Source: Straminergon stramineum (Eukaryota; Streptophyta; Bryopsida; Hypnales; Calliergonaceae). From it: a DNA stretch of 64,000 nucleotides. The first letter of the stretch is position 1. The number at the start of each line of letters is the position of its first letter. The translations under genes were made by a program, and so were the position numbers. Below are positions 25,535 through 38,364 of the stretch, piece by piece. The notes beneath the pieces were generated by a model. The model was not told the origin of the DNA. It did not search any database and was given only the letters and a program-made list of their open reading frames with translations. The stretch is taken from NCBI GenBank assembly GCA_963920665.1, contig OY987268.1, positions 17,548,501-17,612,500 of the forward strand, given 5' to 3'.

Positions 25535-26646
25535 TGTCGCCCCCCTTAGTGACACTTATCACCTTAAACTCACTTTCCAAACACTTAATACCTCAATGCC
25601 ACCAAGGTTCACGCTCTCCTAACACTGCACATGCCATGCACCCACAATGTTAGGTTCCAACTCAAGTCACGGGGTTCCCCATTCCTTCGTGACTCCCAAT
25701 CCTTTCCTTCCAATACTTAACTCCCACAAGACACCGGGCATGTCATTTGATGACATGGGGCGGAACTTCCATTGATGTCCAAGCACTCGGTGAGGCACTA
25801 CTCCTATCGGTGCTAACCGCCCTTGAATGGGACCCAACTCCCCACTAGGCCCAACCTAACTCATTTCGGGACTCACCAAACGGGACTCACACCATGGCCT
25901 AGTGTGGAGTGGGACACCACCCAACCGGTATCAAGGAGTGCACAAGCACTCCATGGTAACACACAAGTGGTGGTGAGGCTCCAACATTAACCTCACCACC
26001 CGGGGCCACTTAGGCTCACCATGGCACCATCCGGGAGTGAGGAGGGAGACCACCCCTCCTCATAGTACTCTCTGCGGGATTCGGCAGCCCCCCCCCCCCC
26101 TTGTATGTCAAGGGGGACTCCCAAACACCCTTTGGTTTTGGAAGATCACCCCGTTTCTCCCGATTCGCACTACTTTGGGACTCCCGAACTTCCACCCGGC
26201 ATAACTTTGCGTTCCGGGATCCAAATCGCACATGTGACCCCATTTTCGTCATCTACGCGACGCGTAGATGCCGATGGACTTCTCACTTGCTCCATTCGGA
26301 CAAGTACTCGCAAAGATATCGCCCTCCAAAGATTCGGGACACTCCCGGCGCGGCCAGGGCACTCCCGGCGCGACCGAGACACCCCCCAACTTTGAACGCC
26401 CATAACTTTTGACTCGCAAGTCCAAATCACGCATTCTTTGGACGGCTGGAAGCGTCTTCTCAAGACCTTTCCAAGCATGTATCACACGCCTCCAAATTCG
26501 TCCGGATCAGAGCGCTACATTGCTCTGATCGCTCGGGACTCCTAGTCCCCCTCACGTCATCTCTTGCAAGGCTTGAGGAGTCACCCTCAATGTCCCCCTT
26601 GCTCACCAAGGTGGCACGAGCAAGCCTTGTGATGAGGGTCGTGACA
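25535..26646 (+). mobile_element. Solo LTR with 5-bp target duplication GTCTA
   Basis: It begins TGTCGCCCCCCTTAGTGACA and ends GAGGGTCGTGACA, that is TG...CA ends with short inverted TGTC/GACA. It is flanked by GTCTA at 25530-25534 and at 26647-26651, a perfect 5-bp target site duplication. The same 1.1-kb unit lies in reverse orientation at 34377-35461. No internal region or second LTR lies next to either copy, so both are solo LTRs. Overlapping open frames inside it (26016-26485) are not genes. It contains the palindrome CATCTACGCG-A-CGCGTAGATG (26250-26270). Confidence 0.9.
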
Positions 26647-26651
26647 GTCTA

Positions 26652-27560
26652 ATATAAGTTAGCATCCAATTCGTAAAGAATTTGGATTGGTTAATTCTTA
26701 TTTGTAGGTAATTTAAAGAAGAATGATCCAATTTGCAAATAACGTGATGGGAGAATGACCGCAGTATAAAGAAATGTGTTTTTACTCTAAAAGCATGCCA
26801 GGAGCCAACATTGGAGCCGGTTGTTCCAAGTTTCCCAGATACAAGAATAATTTCTCCCTCGGATTGAAATTAAAAGGGAATTGTTATTGAATAGTGGAAT
26901 TTAGCTTCCCTATGAATAGTGCAAAGTAAAATGTAATGTTGCACTTTGGTTTTAGGAGCTTCCTAGAAGCTACCCAAGAAGTTTTGAATTTTACCGAAAC
27001 AATTACAATGACTCCATGGGAAGTCAACTACCTTTGAACATGGTCGTAAATTCCTAGGAATTAACCATGTTGTGGTAAAATCCCACTAAAAATTAGGATA
27101 GTGTTTTGTGTGCTATTAAAGTGTTCCACAAAGTTTAAAGACATTCTGACATTCCTAAGTACCAAAATTGACAACGGCATTGGACTTTTGAAGAAATTAT
27201 GACTTTATGGCGGGTTGACTGGTGTAGCAGGAGATGGCGGTGTCCAAATGACGTGAATCAGGGGTCTTTTTTTACTCCCATGAACCTTCTAAGTAACCTT
27301 GGCCAGACAATTTCCTCAAAAGAAACAAATTCCAAAAATTAGAGTTTTCATTTTTCTTTGGAGTTACCATAAGTTGATTTTACACTTACAAATGGTTGGG
27401 AAGAAGGGGGTAGGGGATCCTCTAGACGAATTTGGGTCTTCTAAACACAGTGGTGCAATCGTTTATTAATTTGGAGTTGTTCCCTAGAAGATAGAAAAGG
27501 TCCAGCAATATGTTTGACTTTTTTAGAGTAATTAGTAGTAATTCAAAATTAATTTCGCAA
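26652..27560 (+). mobile_element. Decayed family-A LTR fragment, plus orientation
   Basis: 27040-27500 is collinear with 9270-9700: TGGTAAAATCCCACTAAAAATTA, a TTTACTCCCATGAACCTTCTAAGTAACCTTGGCCAGA-like block, and a GGTGCAATC...TTTGGAGTTG block. It is diverged and no gene is seen. Confidence 0.45.
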
Positions 27561-29034
27561 ATATCTTTTGAAAAATCGAAGATTGGATTTGGGTAAGATC
27601 TCTTTTCTTGTGTAACAAGCCATCTTTTGTTCAAAGAAAGACAATTTAGAAATACTTTGGGTTAATTAGCAAAATATCTAGGTTAATTAGGGTTATTTTC
27701 AAAATATCTTTGGGAAAAGATCTTGGATTTGATGTATCCAAGATTTATTAGCTAAATGGAGAGGGTTCTAGAGAATTCTTTTATTAAACAAAGATTATTT
27801 TGGAAGTATATTATGATAGTTTAGGAAATATCTCGAGATCGAAAGTAAATGTTTTTCCATCGACAACTTACCGGGGAGGGGCCTGAGACAAGTATGAAAG
27901 GCCCTTCCCTTGAGGTTGTCGGTACCTTCATTCTTATATCCAACCTTTGCTTTCGTTTCTCCTGTGCTACCGGCATGGTCGGAGCATTGATCCAAGTCAA
28001 GATCTGACCTGACTTTCATTCTATTTCTTAATTTGTACACTTTGAAAGACGAGAGAGTCCCTTCAAAATGATTTCTATTTGATTTCTTTGAGTTCTTGAG
28101 GCTAAGCCTCTATTTGCTTTGATTTGTGAGAGTTTTGGAAGGGATAGACCTCCAAACTCTAATTTTGTTTAAGATTTCTTGAATACTAACAATTTGTACT
28201 CATTACAATAGAATTTGGTATTAATAGGCTTAAGACAACGAAGCTTGACTTTGTCAAAAGTTTATTAAATCAATCTTTGTCCAAAATTCGTTGTATAATG
28301 GAAATTGGGACTTTAATTACTAAAGTTTGGTTTAAACGCTATCATATGTACTTCCTTTAGTGATGAAATCTTGAATACTTTGAAATTTTGAGAAATTAAT
28401 CTTTAATGTTCGGTTTAAATACTGTCATGTATACCTCCTTTAAAGATTGAATTTTCAAAATACTGTTCTTTGATCGTTGACATCGTGTATACTTGGGGTT
28501 GCCTGCATATGGCGAAGCTTTAATTTTGGAATATCCAAAATTGACACCTTTAGAAGTGGTTTCAAGTATTTAAAGTACTTGAGACCATTAGAGAAATCTC
28601 TTCCTTTACATGCTTGAAAAATGCCTTGTATGTGGTAGTAATTGGGGACATTTGATTTCGTGAGAAGAATTAGAGAAAATTAGTCAAAGTTCTTTAGTTT
28701 GAATTCTTGATAAAACCTTTAGTAGTAGTTAGAAAAAACCTCAAAATTTAGCTTAGTTTTTCCCTTAGTTAGAGTTATTCCAAAATAGAGTCCCAATTAG
28801 ATTAGAACACTTTGGTTTGTTAGTTTAAATTTATTCCAAAAAGTACCCAAAAATTAGATTGTAGTTTAGAATTTTAGAAGTTGGAAAATTTCCCCCCAAA
28901 CCCCAAAACAACCCCATTGAATGTCATAGTTATAGTTAGTGAAAGTTTGCTTAGAAGTTGCCAAAAAAAATCCAAAAATTGATTAGTTTTAGTTAGGAAA
29001 TTAATTAAGCCTTTAAGTCTAAAAATTAGTTTTA
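27561..29034. other. Intergenic, decayed repeats
   Basis: No convincing gene. 28230-28560 has loosely repeated 'GGTTTAAAC.CT.TCAT.T' and 'TATACTT' phrases consistent with an old tandem duplication. The small minus-strand frame at 27795-28040 is unrecognised. Confidence 0.3.
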
Positions 29035-29322
29035 TTAATATTGAATTAGCCAGAATACATGGAATTTCAAAAATTCAGCAAAAGAGGCCATAATCAAGAT
29101 ACCATCAAAAGACAACACAAGAAGATTAGAACCAGAGTTGGAGAAATTTGTACGGGAACTAAACCAGAGGCCATCAAGGTTAGTTGAGAGGCCAAGGACA
29201 ACTAAGATCCCGAGTAAAGTGCCAAACGAGGTGATGAGCCGACGCCCAACTACGTCATGATACATGGCAATGGGCAATTGTTTGAACGGAGGGCAATAGC
29301 TAGGGGTGCAGAGAAGCTGCAC
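29035..29322 (-). pseudogene. Possible DUF4283-like retroelement gag fragment
   Basis: The minus-strand 95-codon frame reads PFKQLPIAMYHDVVGRR, then ITSFGTLLG and SSRTNFSNSGSNLLVLSF. This layout (hydrophobic-H-x-GRRI-x-G-x-LLG ... RTNFx..R/N-LL-V) recalls the DUF4283/gag-like domain of plant non-LTR retrotransposons. Conserved residues are incomplete and no reverse transcriptase is nearby. The identification is by resemblance only. Confidence 0.25.
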
Positions 29323-30059
29323 CGGGGAGCCTAGCTCAATCTAGAAGGCAGGTAGCCAATCCAACCCAACAAATCGTGAAGAAAAGCTAACTCATCCAGG
29401 AGCTGTGAAGGGAAAAACATAGCAAGGGCTAAGGTGAGTTTTGCAATTGTTATGGAAAATTTCAATTGAATGAAATTAATTTTAAACACTCATTGAAAAC
29501 TCATCAACTCACATCACTTTCATCAAATCTTAAAAACACAAAACGTAAAACAACAAATGAGAGAGTTGAAGAATTGAAGGGAAAGGTTGGAGACAAAAGG
29601 AAGAAGAAGAATCTAAACAATTAATAAGGTAAGAATCTCTTGGATTTTATTTGAAATTTTATTCTCATTACTATTCATTAATTTGTTGGTTAGTCATTAA
29701 TTAGGAATCCTATAAGAATTAGAAGGTTAGGCTTTGCTTAGGTTTTGTTTTAATAGGCTTAATAAGACAAGTAGATAAAGATAGAATGCCAACTAATATC
29801 TTTTGGATGATTAGGAAATTACAAAATAATTAGGATTTATTAGATTTGATTTGATTTAGCGGATTCAAAAGGTTTTGAGGTATTAAAATAATTTTTAATT
29901 AATTAAAAATTATTTTAAAAATACAACCAAAATTAATAAAATCCTATAACCATTAGTAGGAAAAGAAATTGAAATTGAAATACGACATTGAACAAGGATT
30001 AATTTCAAATGGCATGATGGATTAGTAAAATGGAGAATGAAGCGGGTTTCTACGAAACC

Positions 30060-30960
30060 ATTCATCTTGTAATCCTCGAGGACGGTGTCGAGTAGAGAGG
30101 CCTTGTCTTGAGAAAACGCAGGGCTTCTAGCTACAATTAAATGTGGCCCAAATAATGAAAGATCCTGTGGCCAAAGTCGCAAACATAACAATAAATCCCT
30201 CTAATGATGCCATATGAACCAAAATACTATCACCCTTCCATACACCCCTCCAAAGATGTCATGGAGTCTCAATATACTCCATGTATGGTAAAAAATTGTA
30301 GAAACAAAGTCATATCCTTCATGAACTCCCCTTGAAGAAGTGTCTGATAGTTGATTGAGTGCCACGTTCACTATACAACTTCAAACTAAGAGTGTGATAT
30401 GCCTCTGGAAAGCTAACAAAAATTTCTACAACCTCTCCAAAATTCACTCAAAACTAAGATACTATCTAACTTTTATGGTCATTCAAAAATCACCCTTTCC
30501 AACTCAAAGGCAGCTCACCTATACTTCACTCTCAAGCTCATAACTTTCACATACTACCTCCAAATCAAGAAAATAAACCCATTTTGGAAAGCTAACATGA
30601 ACATCTACAAGCTACCTAAGTTTCACTCAAATACAAGGTACTGTACACATTTCATAGCCTTTCAAAACTCACTCACTTGAAAACCCGAAAGTATCCCTTC
30701 ACCCTTTCACTCTTAAGCTCATAACTTTCTCATAGTACCTTGAAATCAAGAAAATAAACCCATTTTGAAAAGCTAACATGAATATCTACAAGCTCCCCAA
30801 GTTTCACTCAAACAAAAAGTACTGTCCACATTTCATAGCCTTTCAAAACTCACTCTCTTGAAAGTTTGAGGCAGCTTCACAACACTTCACTCCCAAACTC
30901 ATAACTTACACATACTAACTCCAAACTTCATGAGTGATAGCTTTTCGGAAACACAAAAAC
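30060..30960. repeat. Inverted copy of the 1-720 repeat, ~180-bp tandem units
   Basis: CCAAATCAAGAAAATAAACC and its variants recur at about 30560 and 30740, with further units starting near 30375 and 30909, a period of about 180 bp. The non-tandem flank 30060-30300 is the reverse complement of about 540-780. The open frames here (30355-30543, 30934-31137) are products of the repeat. Confidence 0.65.
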
Positions 30961-31852
30961 AAGATACACAATCTCTTAAAAATTAATTACCAAACTCTCC
31001 ATGTACAAAGTGCTATCCCCTCCCAAAGTGATAGCTTCCCTAAGCAAACAAGGAGGAGGAAGAAGATGATTCTCAACCTCATCCGCCACCTCAACTTCAT
31101 CCGCCACCTCAACCTCCATGCCATCCACTTAAGTTAGTGGATTTTGGCCACTGAGATGCCACATGGGCCATAATACCCACATGGGCTACTTCCTCTTCTC
31201 GATAAGTCTATCCATATCATCTACATGGATTTCTAATCCATTAAAAATAAAAATAAAAATAAAAATAAGAAAAAAGGTAAAACAAGCTTTACCTTTTGTT
31301 TTTACAACTTCAACTTAACTAACTAACATATTAAAATATCTTCTAGTATAGAAATCAAAGAACTAAATGTTTGTCAAATAGAGGTAAAAAAAAAGAGTTC
31401 AAGTGGAATATAACCCCATTTGTTTCTTGAAACTCTAGAAAAAAAAACCTCCAATTTAACAAACAATTATGCATTTTCACATAATGAACACATTTACAAT
31501 ACGACAACGGTATGATCGACCCCTTCATGGGAAAGGTACGTTAAAATTCTTCATATTTTGCTTTTTGAAATTTCAATTTGATTAAAATTTCACTTGATAG
31601 AATAAACCATGGAAAATTTTAGGAAAATTAGAAAAGATAATCAACATTTAAAAATTACAATTACAATTTAATTTAGAAAATAATCCAAAATTTAACCAAT
31701 CACAATTAGATAAACCTTATTTGAAATTTGGATGAAAAATTAATATTTCCATCCAAAATAATCAAGCAAAGGAATCTCAAAATTTTGGGAGAATTTAAAA
31801 TTAAAATTAATTAGAAATTATAATCATTCGTTAAACTAAGAGTTATTAATAA
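30961..31852. other. AT-rich flank left of the giant element
   Basis: No gene. It includes a short (AAAAAT)n stretch at 31243-31268 and a repeated CATCCGCCACCTCAAC at 31080-31115. Immediately before the element end the sequence is TTATTAATAAA, discussed as a possible diverged target duplication. Confidence 0.4.
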
Positions 31853-31876
31853 AAGGCCTTATTTGTTAAATTGAGA
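31853..31876 (+). repeat. Left terminal inverted repeat
   Basis: It starts AAGGCCTTATTTGTTAAATT and matches the reverse complement of 52252-52275 for 24 bases. A related sub-motif TTAAATTGAGACAATTCAAT recurs at 31924. The first 8 bases, AAGGCCTT, are themselves palindromic. Confidence 0.7.
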
Positions 31877-32402
31877 TAAGCTGTGGTCTCATTTTAATTC
31901 ACTTCTATATTTAGAAAACAAAAGAGTTCATTAAATTGAGACAATTCAATAAATTAAGACTTAAAAATGTCCAAGTAATTTTTTAATTAATTTAATTATT
32001 GCTATAAATAGTAGGAAGAAGCCGCATTCATCTTTTGAACATTTTTACTTCATTAAAAATATACACTTTAAATCATGCAAGATGTCATCAATTCAGACAT
32101 TTCTTGAAATTGAGAGGTGCATCTATGAAAGGACTAATCTTTAGGTTGTTGATACCAAACTTTAACATCTAAAACATCTTTATTACAAAACATTCAAATG
32201 AATACACTTAATGTAGAACATTCGAGAGAAATAAGAAGATAAAATATACTATTAATAGAAATCAACAATTGTAACACAATCAAACTACCCTAATAAAATG
32301 GACAAAATATATTTCTGCAAACATCTCAAAACATGTAAATGCAAAGTCCATGCCACTTCACACCCTACAACAAAAACTACTTATATACCTATACACTATA
32401 AT

Positions 32403-35400
32403 TCATCCTTCCGCCGTAGACTCATCATCGTCTGAATTAGCCTTGAAGGCTTCCACTGATGCTTTGATGATGTCAATTTGAAGCTTTGGAATTGCCACCC
32501 TTGGATCTAAAGTCCCCTCTCGCATACGTGGCTTCCAAGCGGTCATGATATAGTGTGTGCTCGACCATGTTGGGGTTATTGCTCGATCTTTACGCCACAC
32601 ATTCCCTTTTTTTGTGTCCCATCCATCATATGTTTCCATGTTAATGTGTCGATCTGAAGCTGGCGTCTAATATTGGATTTGGATCATATTCATATGCCCT
32701 GGATTTGGATTTGGATTCGTAATGGCTCTAGCAAGCCATAATGGCTTGGAGTCACCGTTAGCAGGCCGCACCACAACAAAATAACCTGCAAACGTATTGC
32801 GATTAACACGGAAAGAAGCACGAGGACGATCACGCCTTCGTTCAACAAAGGGTGCATCCTCTGCATCCCCTTCAGGTAGTGTACCATCCCTCTCCCTGCG
32901 TTCTTCCTCATCATGGATGATCCTCGAAGCCGGCCAAAATCCATGTAGTAATGTCTCACGCGGCTCTAGAGGTGCATCAAGAGTTGCTTGAACACCTTTC
33001 CAATACTCTTTTATAGGGCCATTTTTCCTCCTAAATTCTCTAGATTGGTCATCGTTTGCCATTCCGCTCCAGTGTACAATGAAACCATTCAAACCTCTCT
33101 TGATCTCATCGAGAGAACGCATCTTCTCCGGAACTAGAGGTGGTGGATCACCGCTTGGAAGTATTGGACGTCCGTCTTCAGTCTCAGACCACAAGCGAAT
33201 TCCTTTGCTATCCTCTGGCAACCATTTCTTGTCCGTACACAGATTTTTATACTCCATCAAAGGTCATCCACTAGAATCCATGTAAAACTTGAATTGCTGG
33301 GACCTAGAATGACCTTCCAAAAAATCTCCTCCTATGCCCAAATACCCATCTACATATCGCTTGAGATCAGGAACTTCCTCGATGAGATGAGGAATGACGG
33401 GATGCGTTTCGCAATCCATGAAGGATTTCATGAGTTTTGGAAGTGTTGGATAGTTGTTTGTCTTCAATTTAGTGCTCCACCAACCAAAAAGAGCGTCAAT
33501 GTCTTCATGAGTGTGCCCAACAATGAGGAAATTGATGTACACTTCGCAGAAAATCCCTTTGTATATAAGTAGGGAACAAAAAGCAAAAACCCATCTATTT
33601 TTATTGTCCCCTGATGCATTATCCAACTGCAAAGTCAATATTGGTGGTAAAGGTTGAGCTGGAATTGCTTCTCCCGGAGGAGGAAGGAGAGAGTCCAAGC
33701 AAATATCTGCCTCTTCCAAAATCGCCTTGGTTAATGTGGATTGCGTCTCCTTTTTAGAGAATAATTTGCGCAATGAATTCTTTGGTGGTTCATCAACATC
33801 ACGCAACAACTTTGCGATGGACCCGATGGTATGATTTGAAGTTTTCGGAAAAATGTCTAAACCGTAGTGTGCATATCGAACATCCCCATGCCCATGAGTA
33901 ATCATACCCGTAACTGCAATAAGCATTTTCATGTAGGAATCCGTTGATTTAGTTTTGTGAGAGAAGTGTGGAGAAGCGGTCTTGGAGTGATCCATTTTAT
34001 GATGGATAATGGTTAGCATCTTCTCAGGATATGTTTCAGAAACATGTCGATTTGCATAGTACAATTTTCTATAGGCCCTTTGGCCCACAAGGTGGGTATC
34101 CAAAGCAACGGTCCACCTCTCTTGCACGTACGAAAGGGGAGTGCATGCGCTCCTCAATAGCTTGTATCTATCACACAAGCCACATCTAGCGAAATTGTCT
34201 CCACGTGCTTTTGGAGCAAATTCTGGAAAAGAAGTACGTCAAATGTTGCTCAAGCCACTCAAAGAAATTGGTTGCAAATTTAAAGTTGCATTGGCCTCAT
34301 TGATTTTTGGTAATTGATCACTCCACCAAAATGCAGACGGCAAAACCATTGCAGGGACTTTCTCCCCTGATTCTAGTGTCACGACCCTCATCACAAGGCT
34401 TGCTCGTGCCACCTTGGTGAGCAAGGGGGACATTGAGGGTGACTCCCCAAGCCTTGCAAGAGATGACGTGAGGGGGACTAGGAGTCCCGAGCGATCAGAG
34501 CAATGTAGCGCTCTGATCCGGACGAATTTGGAGGCGTGTGATACATGCTTGGAAAGGTCTTGAGAAGACGCTTCCAGCCGTCCAAAGAATGCGTGATTTG
34601 GACTTGCGAGTCAAAAGTTATGGGCGTTCAAAGTTGGGGGGTGTCTCGGTCGCGCCGGGAGTGCCCTGGCCGCGCCGGGAGTGTCCCGAATCTTTGGAGG
34701 GCGATATCTTTGCGAGTACTTGTCCGAATGGAGCAAGTGAGAAGTCCATCGGCATCTACGCGTCGCGTAGATGACGAAAATGGGGTCGCATGTGCGATTT
34801 GGATCCCGGAACGCAAAGTTATGCCGGGTGGAAGTTCGGGAGTCCCAAAGTAGTGCGAATCGGGAGAAACGGGGTGATCTTCCAAAACCAAAGGGTGTTT
34901 GGGAGTCCCCCTTGACATACAAGGGGGGGGGGCTGCCGAATCCCGCAGAGAGTACTATGAGGAGGGGTGGTCTCCCTCCTCACTCCCGGATGGTGCCATG
35001 GTGAGCCTAAGTGGCCCCGGGTGGTGAGGTTAATGTTGGAGCCTCACCACCACTTGTGTGTTACCATGGAGTGCTTGTGCACTCCTTGATACCGGTTGGG
35101 TGGTGTCCCACTCCACACTAGGCCATGGTGTGAGTCCCGTTTGGTGAGTCCCGAAATGAGTTAGGTTGGGCCTAGTGGGGAGTTGGGTCCCATTCAAGGG
35201 CGGTTAGCACCGATAGGAGTAGTGCCTCACCGAGTGCTTGGACATCAATGGAAGTTCCGCCCCATGTCATCAAATGACATGCCCGGAAGGAAAGGATTGG
35301 GAGTCACGAAGGAATGGGGAACCCCGTGACTTGAGTTGGAACCTAACATTGTGGGTGCGTGGCATGTGCAGTGTTAGGAGAGCGTGAACCTTGGTGGCAT

Positions 35401-36342
35401 TGAGGTATTAAGTGTTTGGAAAGTGAGCTTAAGGTGGTAAGTGTTACTCAAGGGCGCGACATCCAATGTCCTCGTTTTGTGTAGCATTTTGTCAGCTTCA
35501 GGAACCACTAATGTCCGAAGTGTTGCAGTAGCTTGTACAGTATGTTTCCGTGGTTTTTTGGACCCCAAATTCCCATGCGCCTCTGCTTGCTTCCCATCCT
35601 TAGCCATCTCTTTGTACCTATAAAAGGTAGCTTTTGAAATCCCATGAATGGTCTACCATGCAGTGGGACACACTTCCCTCCCTTTCAAAGTAATCCACTT
35701 TTTGCTAGTAGGATCTTTGTGGATCTGCCTATGCACTTCAAGAAGACACTTCTTCCGAGCATATACCCCATCATTTACATGGAGTTCAGAACGAATGGCT
35801 TGAATTTGCCCGCGCAGAAAAGGTTGCAAACAATTGTTTGGACAACAAGTTTTGGTAGAGACTTCAATGATCGCTTGAGGAACCAAGAGGGTCTCTTTTT
35901 TGGGATAACTGAGCTCCATTCTCTCTCGAAAGCTTTTATAGGATTGAACCCCTTTACGAATTCTTCTATTCATAGCATTCATGGCCGTGTTATAAATATG
36001 CGTCTGGTCATGATCATACAAACTGACACTAAAGAGAAAAACTCGCTTGATGTGCCAAGAGTGAATTGACCACATCCACCCGGTTGGGACTTCTACCTCC
36101 CACAAGGACTGCGCAATTTGAACAGAAACTCGATCATCGCCAAGAGGCTTCCCGTCGCTGTCTACCACAACATCTAGATCGACACTTTATAAGACTGCAT
36201 TTGCGACATCGTCCCCTGCTTCATTACGGAGAGTGACTGGTTTAAAGTTCCACTTCGCACGAGGAATCCCGTCACATGTGCAAACACCAAGGTGTAACGT
36301 AGACACCGGGTTTGCAAAATCTTCAGGTCCGTGAATATCCAT
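32403..36342 (-). pseudogene. DUF7869/DDE-like transposase gene, interrupted by solo LTR and nonsense codons
   Basis: The ATG is at 36342-36340 and the natural stop TAA/TGA-type codon ends at 32403. Leaving out the LTR (34377-35461) and one 5-bp target copy gives one uninterrupted 950-codon frame (2850 bp). A helix-turn-helix-like segment (ISKATFYRYK) follows codon 230. A C-x2-C pair (CGLC) lies near residue 356. Transposase motifs are KMDHSK (about 420), LQLDNASGDNKNR (542-553) and VGHTHEDID followed by FGWW (578-590). In DUF7869 proteins these correspond to an RNase-H-like acidic core with the HxHED-D signature. Five in-frame stops occur at codons 52 (TAA), 230 (TAG), 338 (TGA), 663 (TGA) and 862 (TAG), with no frameshift. 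The expected role is element mobilisation; this copy is dead unless the stops are bypassed. Confidence 0.8.
34377..35461 (-). mobile_element. Solo LTR inside the transposase gene
   Basis: It is the reverse-orientation copy of 25535-26646 (1085 bp versus 1112; it lacks about 27 bp near 35284). On the minus strand it runs TGTCGCGCCCTTGAGTAACA to CGTGACA. Flanks on the minus strand are TTGGA and CTAGA, a 5-bp duplication with two transitions. Removing the LTR and one flank copy restores the reading frame exactly, which proves insertion into a pre-existing transposase gene. Confidence 0.9.
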
Positions 36343-38350
36343 TCTGCGGGCTAGAGCCAATTGGTGAATGAGAACAATTATCTAAGATACGTGAACAACA
36401 CATAATCGTCTAAATGTATCACACTCAATTTGAAACACAAGACTATATGAAATATACATTATACACAATCTATTTTGCAATATATTACAAAGAAAATTCA
36501 TATCCTCAAATCGATGTGAATTCTTAATCAATTGGAATTGTAGATAACACAAATCAAATTAGCTGACACACTAATCACAAAATACATATGTCCATCCTCG
36601 AACCGAAGATAGAGTAAAGAATTGTCTTTACCTCAGAATTTGTAACTACAAAATGTTTCCTTGTGAATAATTTCTAAATATATTTTTCATATGAAGTAAT
36701 AAATTCAGAAAGACTTCAAGCAACAACAAACAAATGATTGGTCCAATAATGTAAGGGAAATTTTGACTATTTCTAAATGACGTATAATGTGACTCTATTA
36801 ATTAGCAAGTTCTCCATGATATAGAAAGTAGAATGCAACTGTCCAATTTAGAAATGGGTATCGTCAACTCGACGATAATCATGTGTGAAACCAAAAATGT
36901 AAACCTTCCAACATTATCAGATAAAGAGCTTCTCGTCAATTACGAGATATACAACATACAACTTCTAAATATATAAATCTCACATTCATGACAAAATAGA
37001 TAATACTAATGTATTCCTAAATAAAATAAATATCATTGAATCCATGATAACAAAACCTATAAACGGACATAAAGGCTATCTTCAAATCTAAGATAATGTA
37101 TCAGAGACATTCCAAGGAATACCAACACAACATAGTCGAATAATGTACGGATGTATATTATCAATTTATAAAACAAATGAAAATGAAAGGATTATGCACA
37201 AAGTAAAGATGAGTACCACTGAGTCGACAATATCCTCCTGAGAAAACAAATATATTAACCTTCCTTAGTTATAATCTAACTAGGAATCCAATATAGCCTT
37301 ATCGATGATAGAGGTCATTCTTGAAAATGTGACTTATCCTCGAGTCGACGATACGACCATCAGACAAATACTTTTCTAAAATACTTTACAATTTATAAAC
37401 TAGGGATCCCAATTACGAGATTTAAATATCGTCGACTTGAGGATAAAACTTCTTGAAAAATAAACCTTCCATCATTACACTTTAAGATGAATATTGTCCA
37501 TTACAATATAAAATTGATATAATTCTTAGAAATATAAAACTAAGACCTATCCTCCTGTCGACGATAAGATCCACATATTACTAAATTAAATGGATATCGT
37601 CGACTCGAGGATATGATGGATGAGTCTCAAGAATGCAAACCAATATATCTTCTCTTGGAGTCCATGATTCTCAATTACATATTGAGTTCTCTTGATATTG
37701 TCGACTCAACGATATACTCTATATTGATATAATATAGGATCCTCCGAAAATTTCGGCGAAATGTTGGGAGACGTATTCCTCACCATCGCAATGATGCACA
37801 ACACCAACACTCGCATCGGACATAATAGCAATCAAATTTCTATGTTTCACTCTTTTGCTAATGAAACTACTAATTGAAAATCAATGGGATGTCCGGTACA
37901 ACAATAACAGGAAGTAGTGCGTACTCTACAAAGGATAAGTCAAAGCATAATACTACTTACCAGCAACTACAGTCAATGTACACACTCGTCTTCTTAAAGT
38001 CCCCACTATCTGAACAGGCCTATTGGAAACAAAGGAGGATTGGAAATGCGAAAAACAAAATGACGAAGCATCTTCTCAGTTAGAGGTGAGAAACTAAAAA
38101 ATGAGAACAATCAAATGGCGCGGCTGTGCAAGCAAAACACAGTTGCGATGTCAAAATTGCAAGGGAGAGAGCTTGAGCTTCCGCTTTCGAGGGGCGGGGA
38201 AGAATTGGCGCGGGAATTCAAATTCCTTGGAAATACATGGCATCTGACAATGTTTGTGGTCCATTTTCTGTGGCAGCACTTAAATGCCTCTTTATGTGCC
38301 GCTTTGTGCGAGCTTTGCGGCATAAAGATGCGGTTGAAGAATAAAAGTAG
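36343..38350. promoter_or_regulatory. Upstream region of the transposase gene with six palindrome copies
   Basis: No coding sequence is called. The region is AT-rich except for a GC-richer stretch at 38100-38340 whose frames on both strands (38111-38420) are unrecognised. It holds six 19-bp palindromes at 36859, 37335, 37427, 37548, 37595 and 37696, plus degenerate copies at about 36930 and 37214. Its position 5' of the minus-strand gene makes it the likely promoter side. Confidence 0.45.
36859..37714. repeat. 19-bp palindrome cluster A (6 copies)
   Basis: Copies at 36859-36877, 37335-37353, 37427-37445, 37548-37566, 37595-37613 and 37696-37714 fit TATCnTCGA-S-TCGAnGATA. For example, 37595 reads TATCGTCGACTCGAGGATA and 37696 reads TATTGTCGACTCAACGATA. 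Intervening sequence is not repeated, so these are dispersed binding-site-like units rather than a tandem array. Confidence 0.85.
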
Positions 38351-38364
38351 CCCAGAAAGGGTTT

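Noticed and set aside
26016..26485. Four overlapping ~80-100-codon frames, repeated at 34538-35004
   Set aside because: They lie wholly inside the solo LTR, occur identically in both copies on both strands, and resemble no protein.
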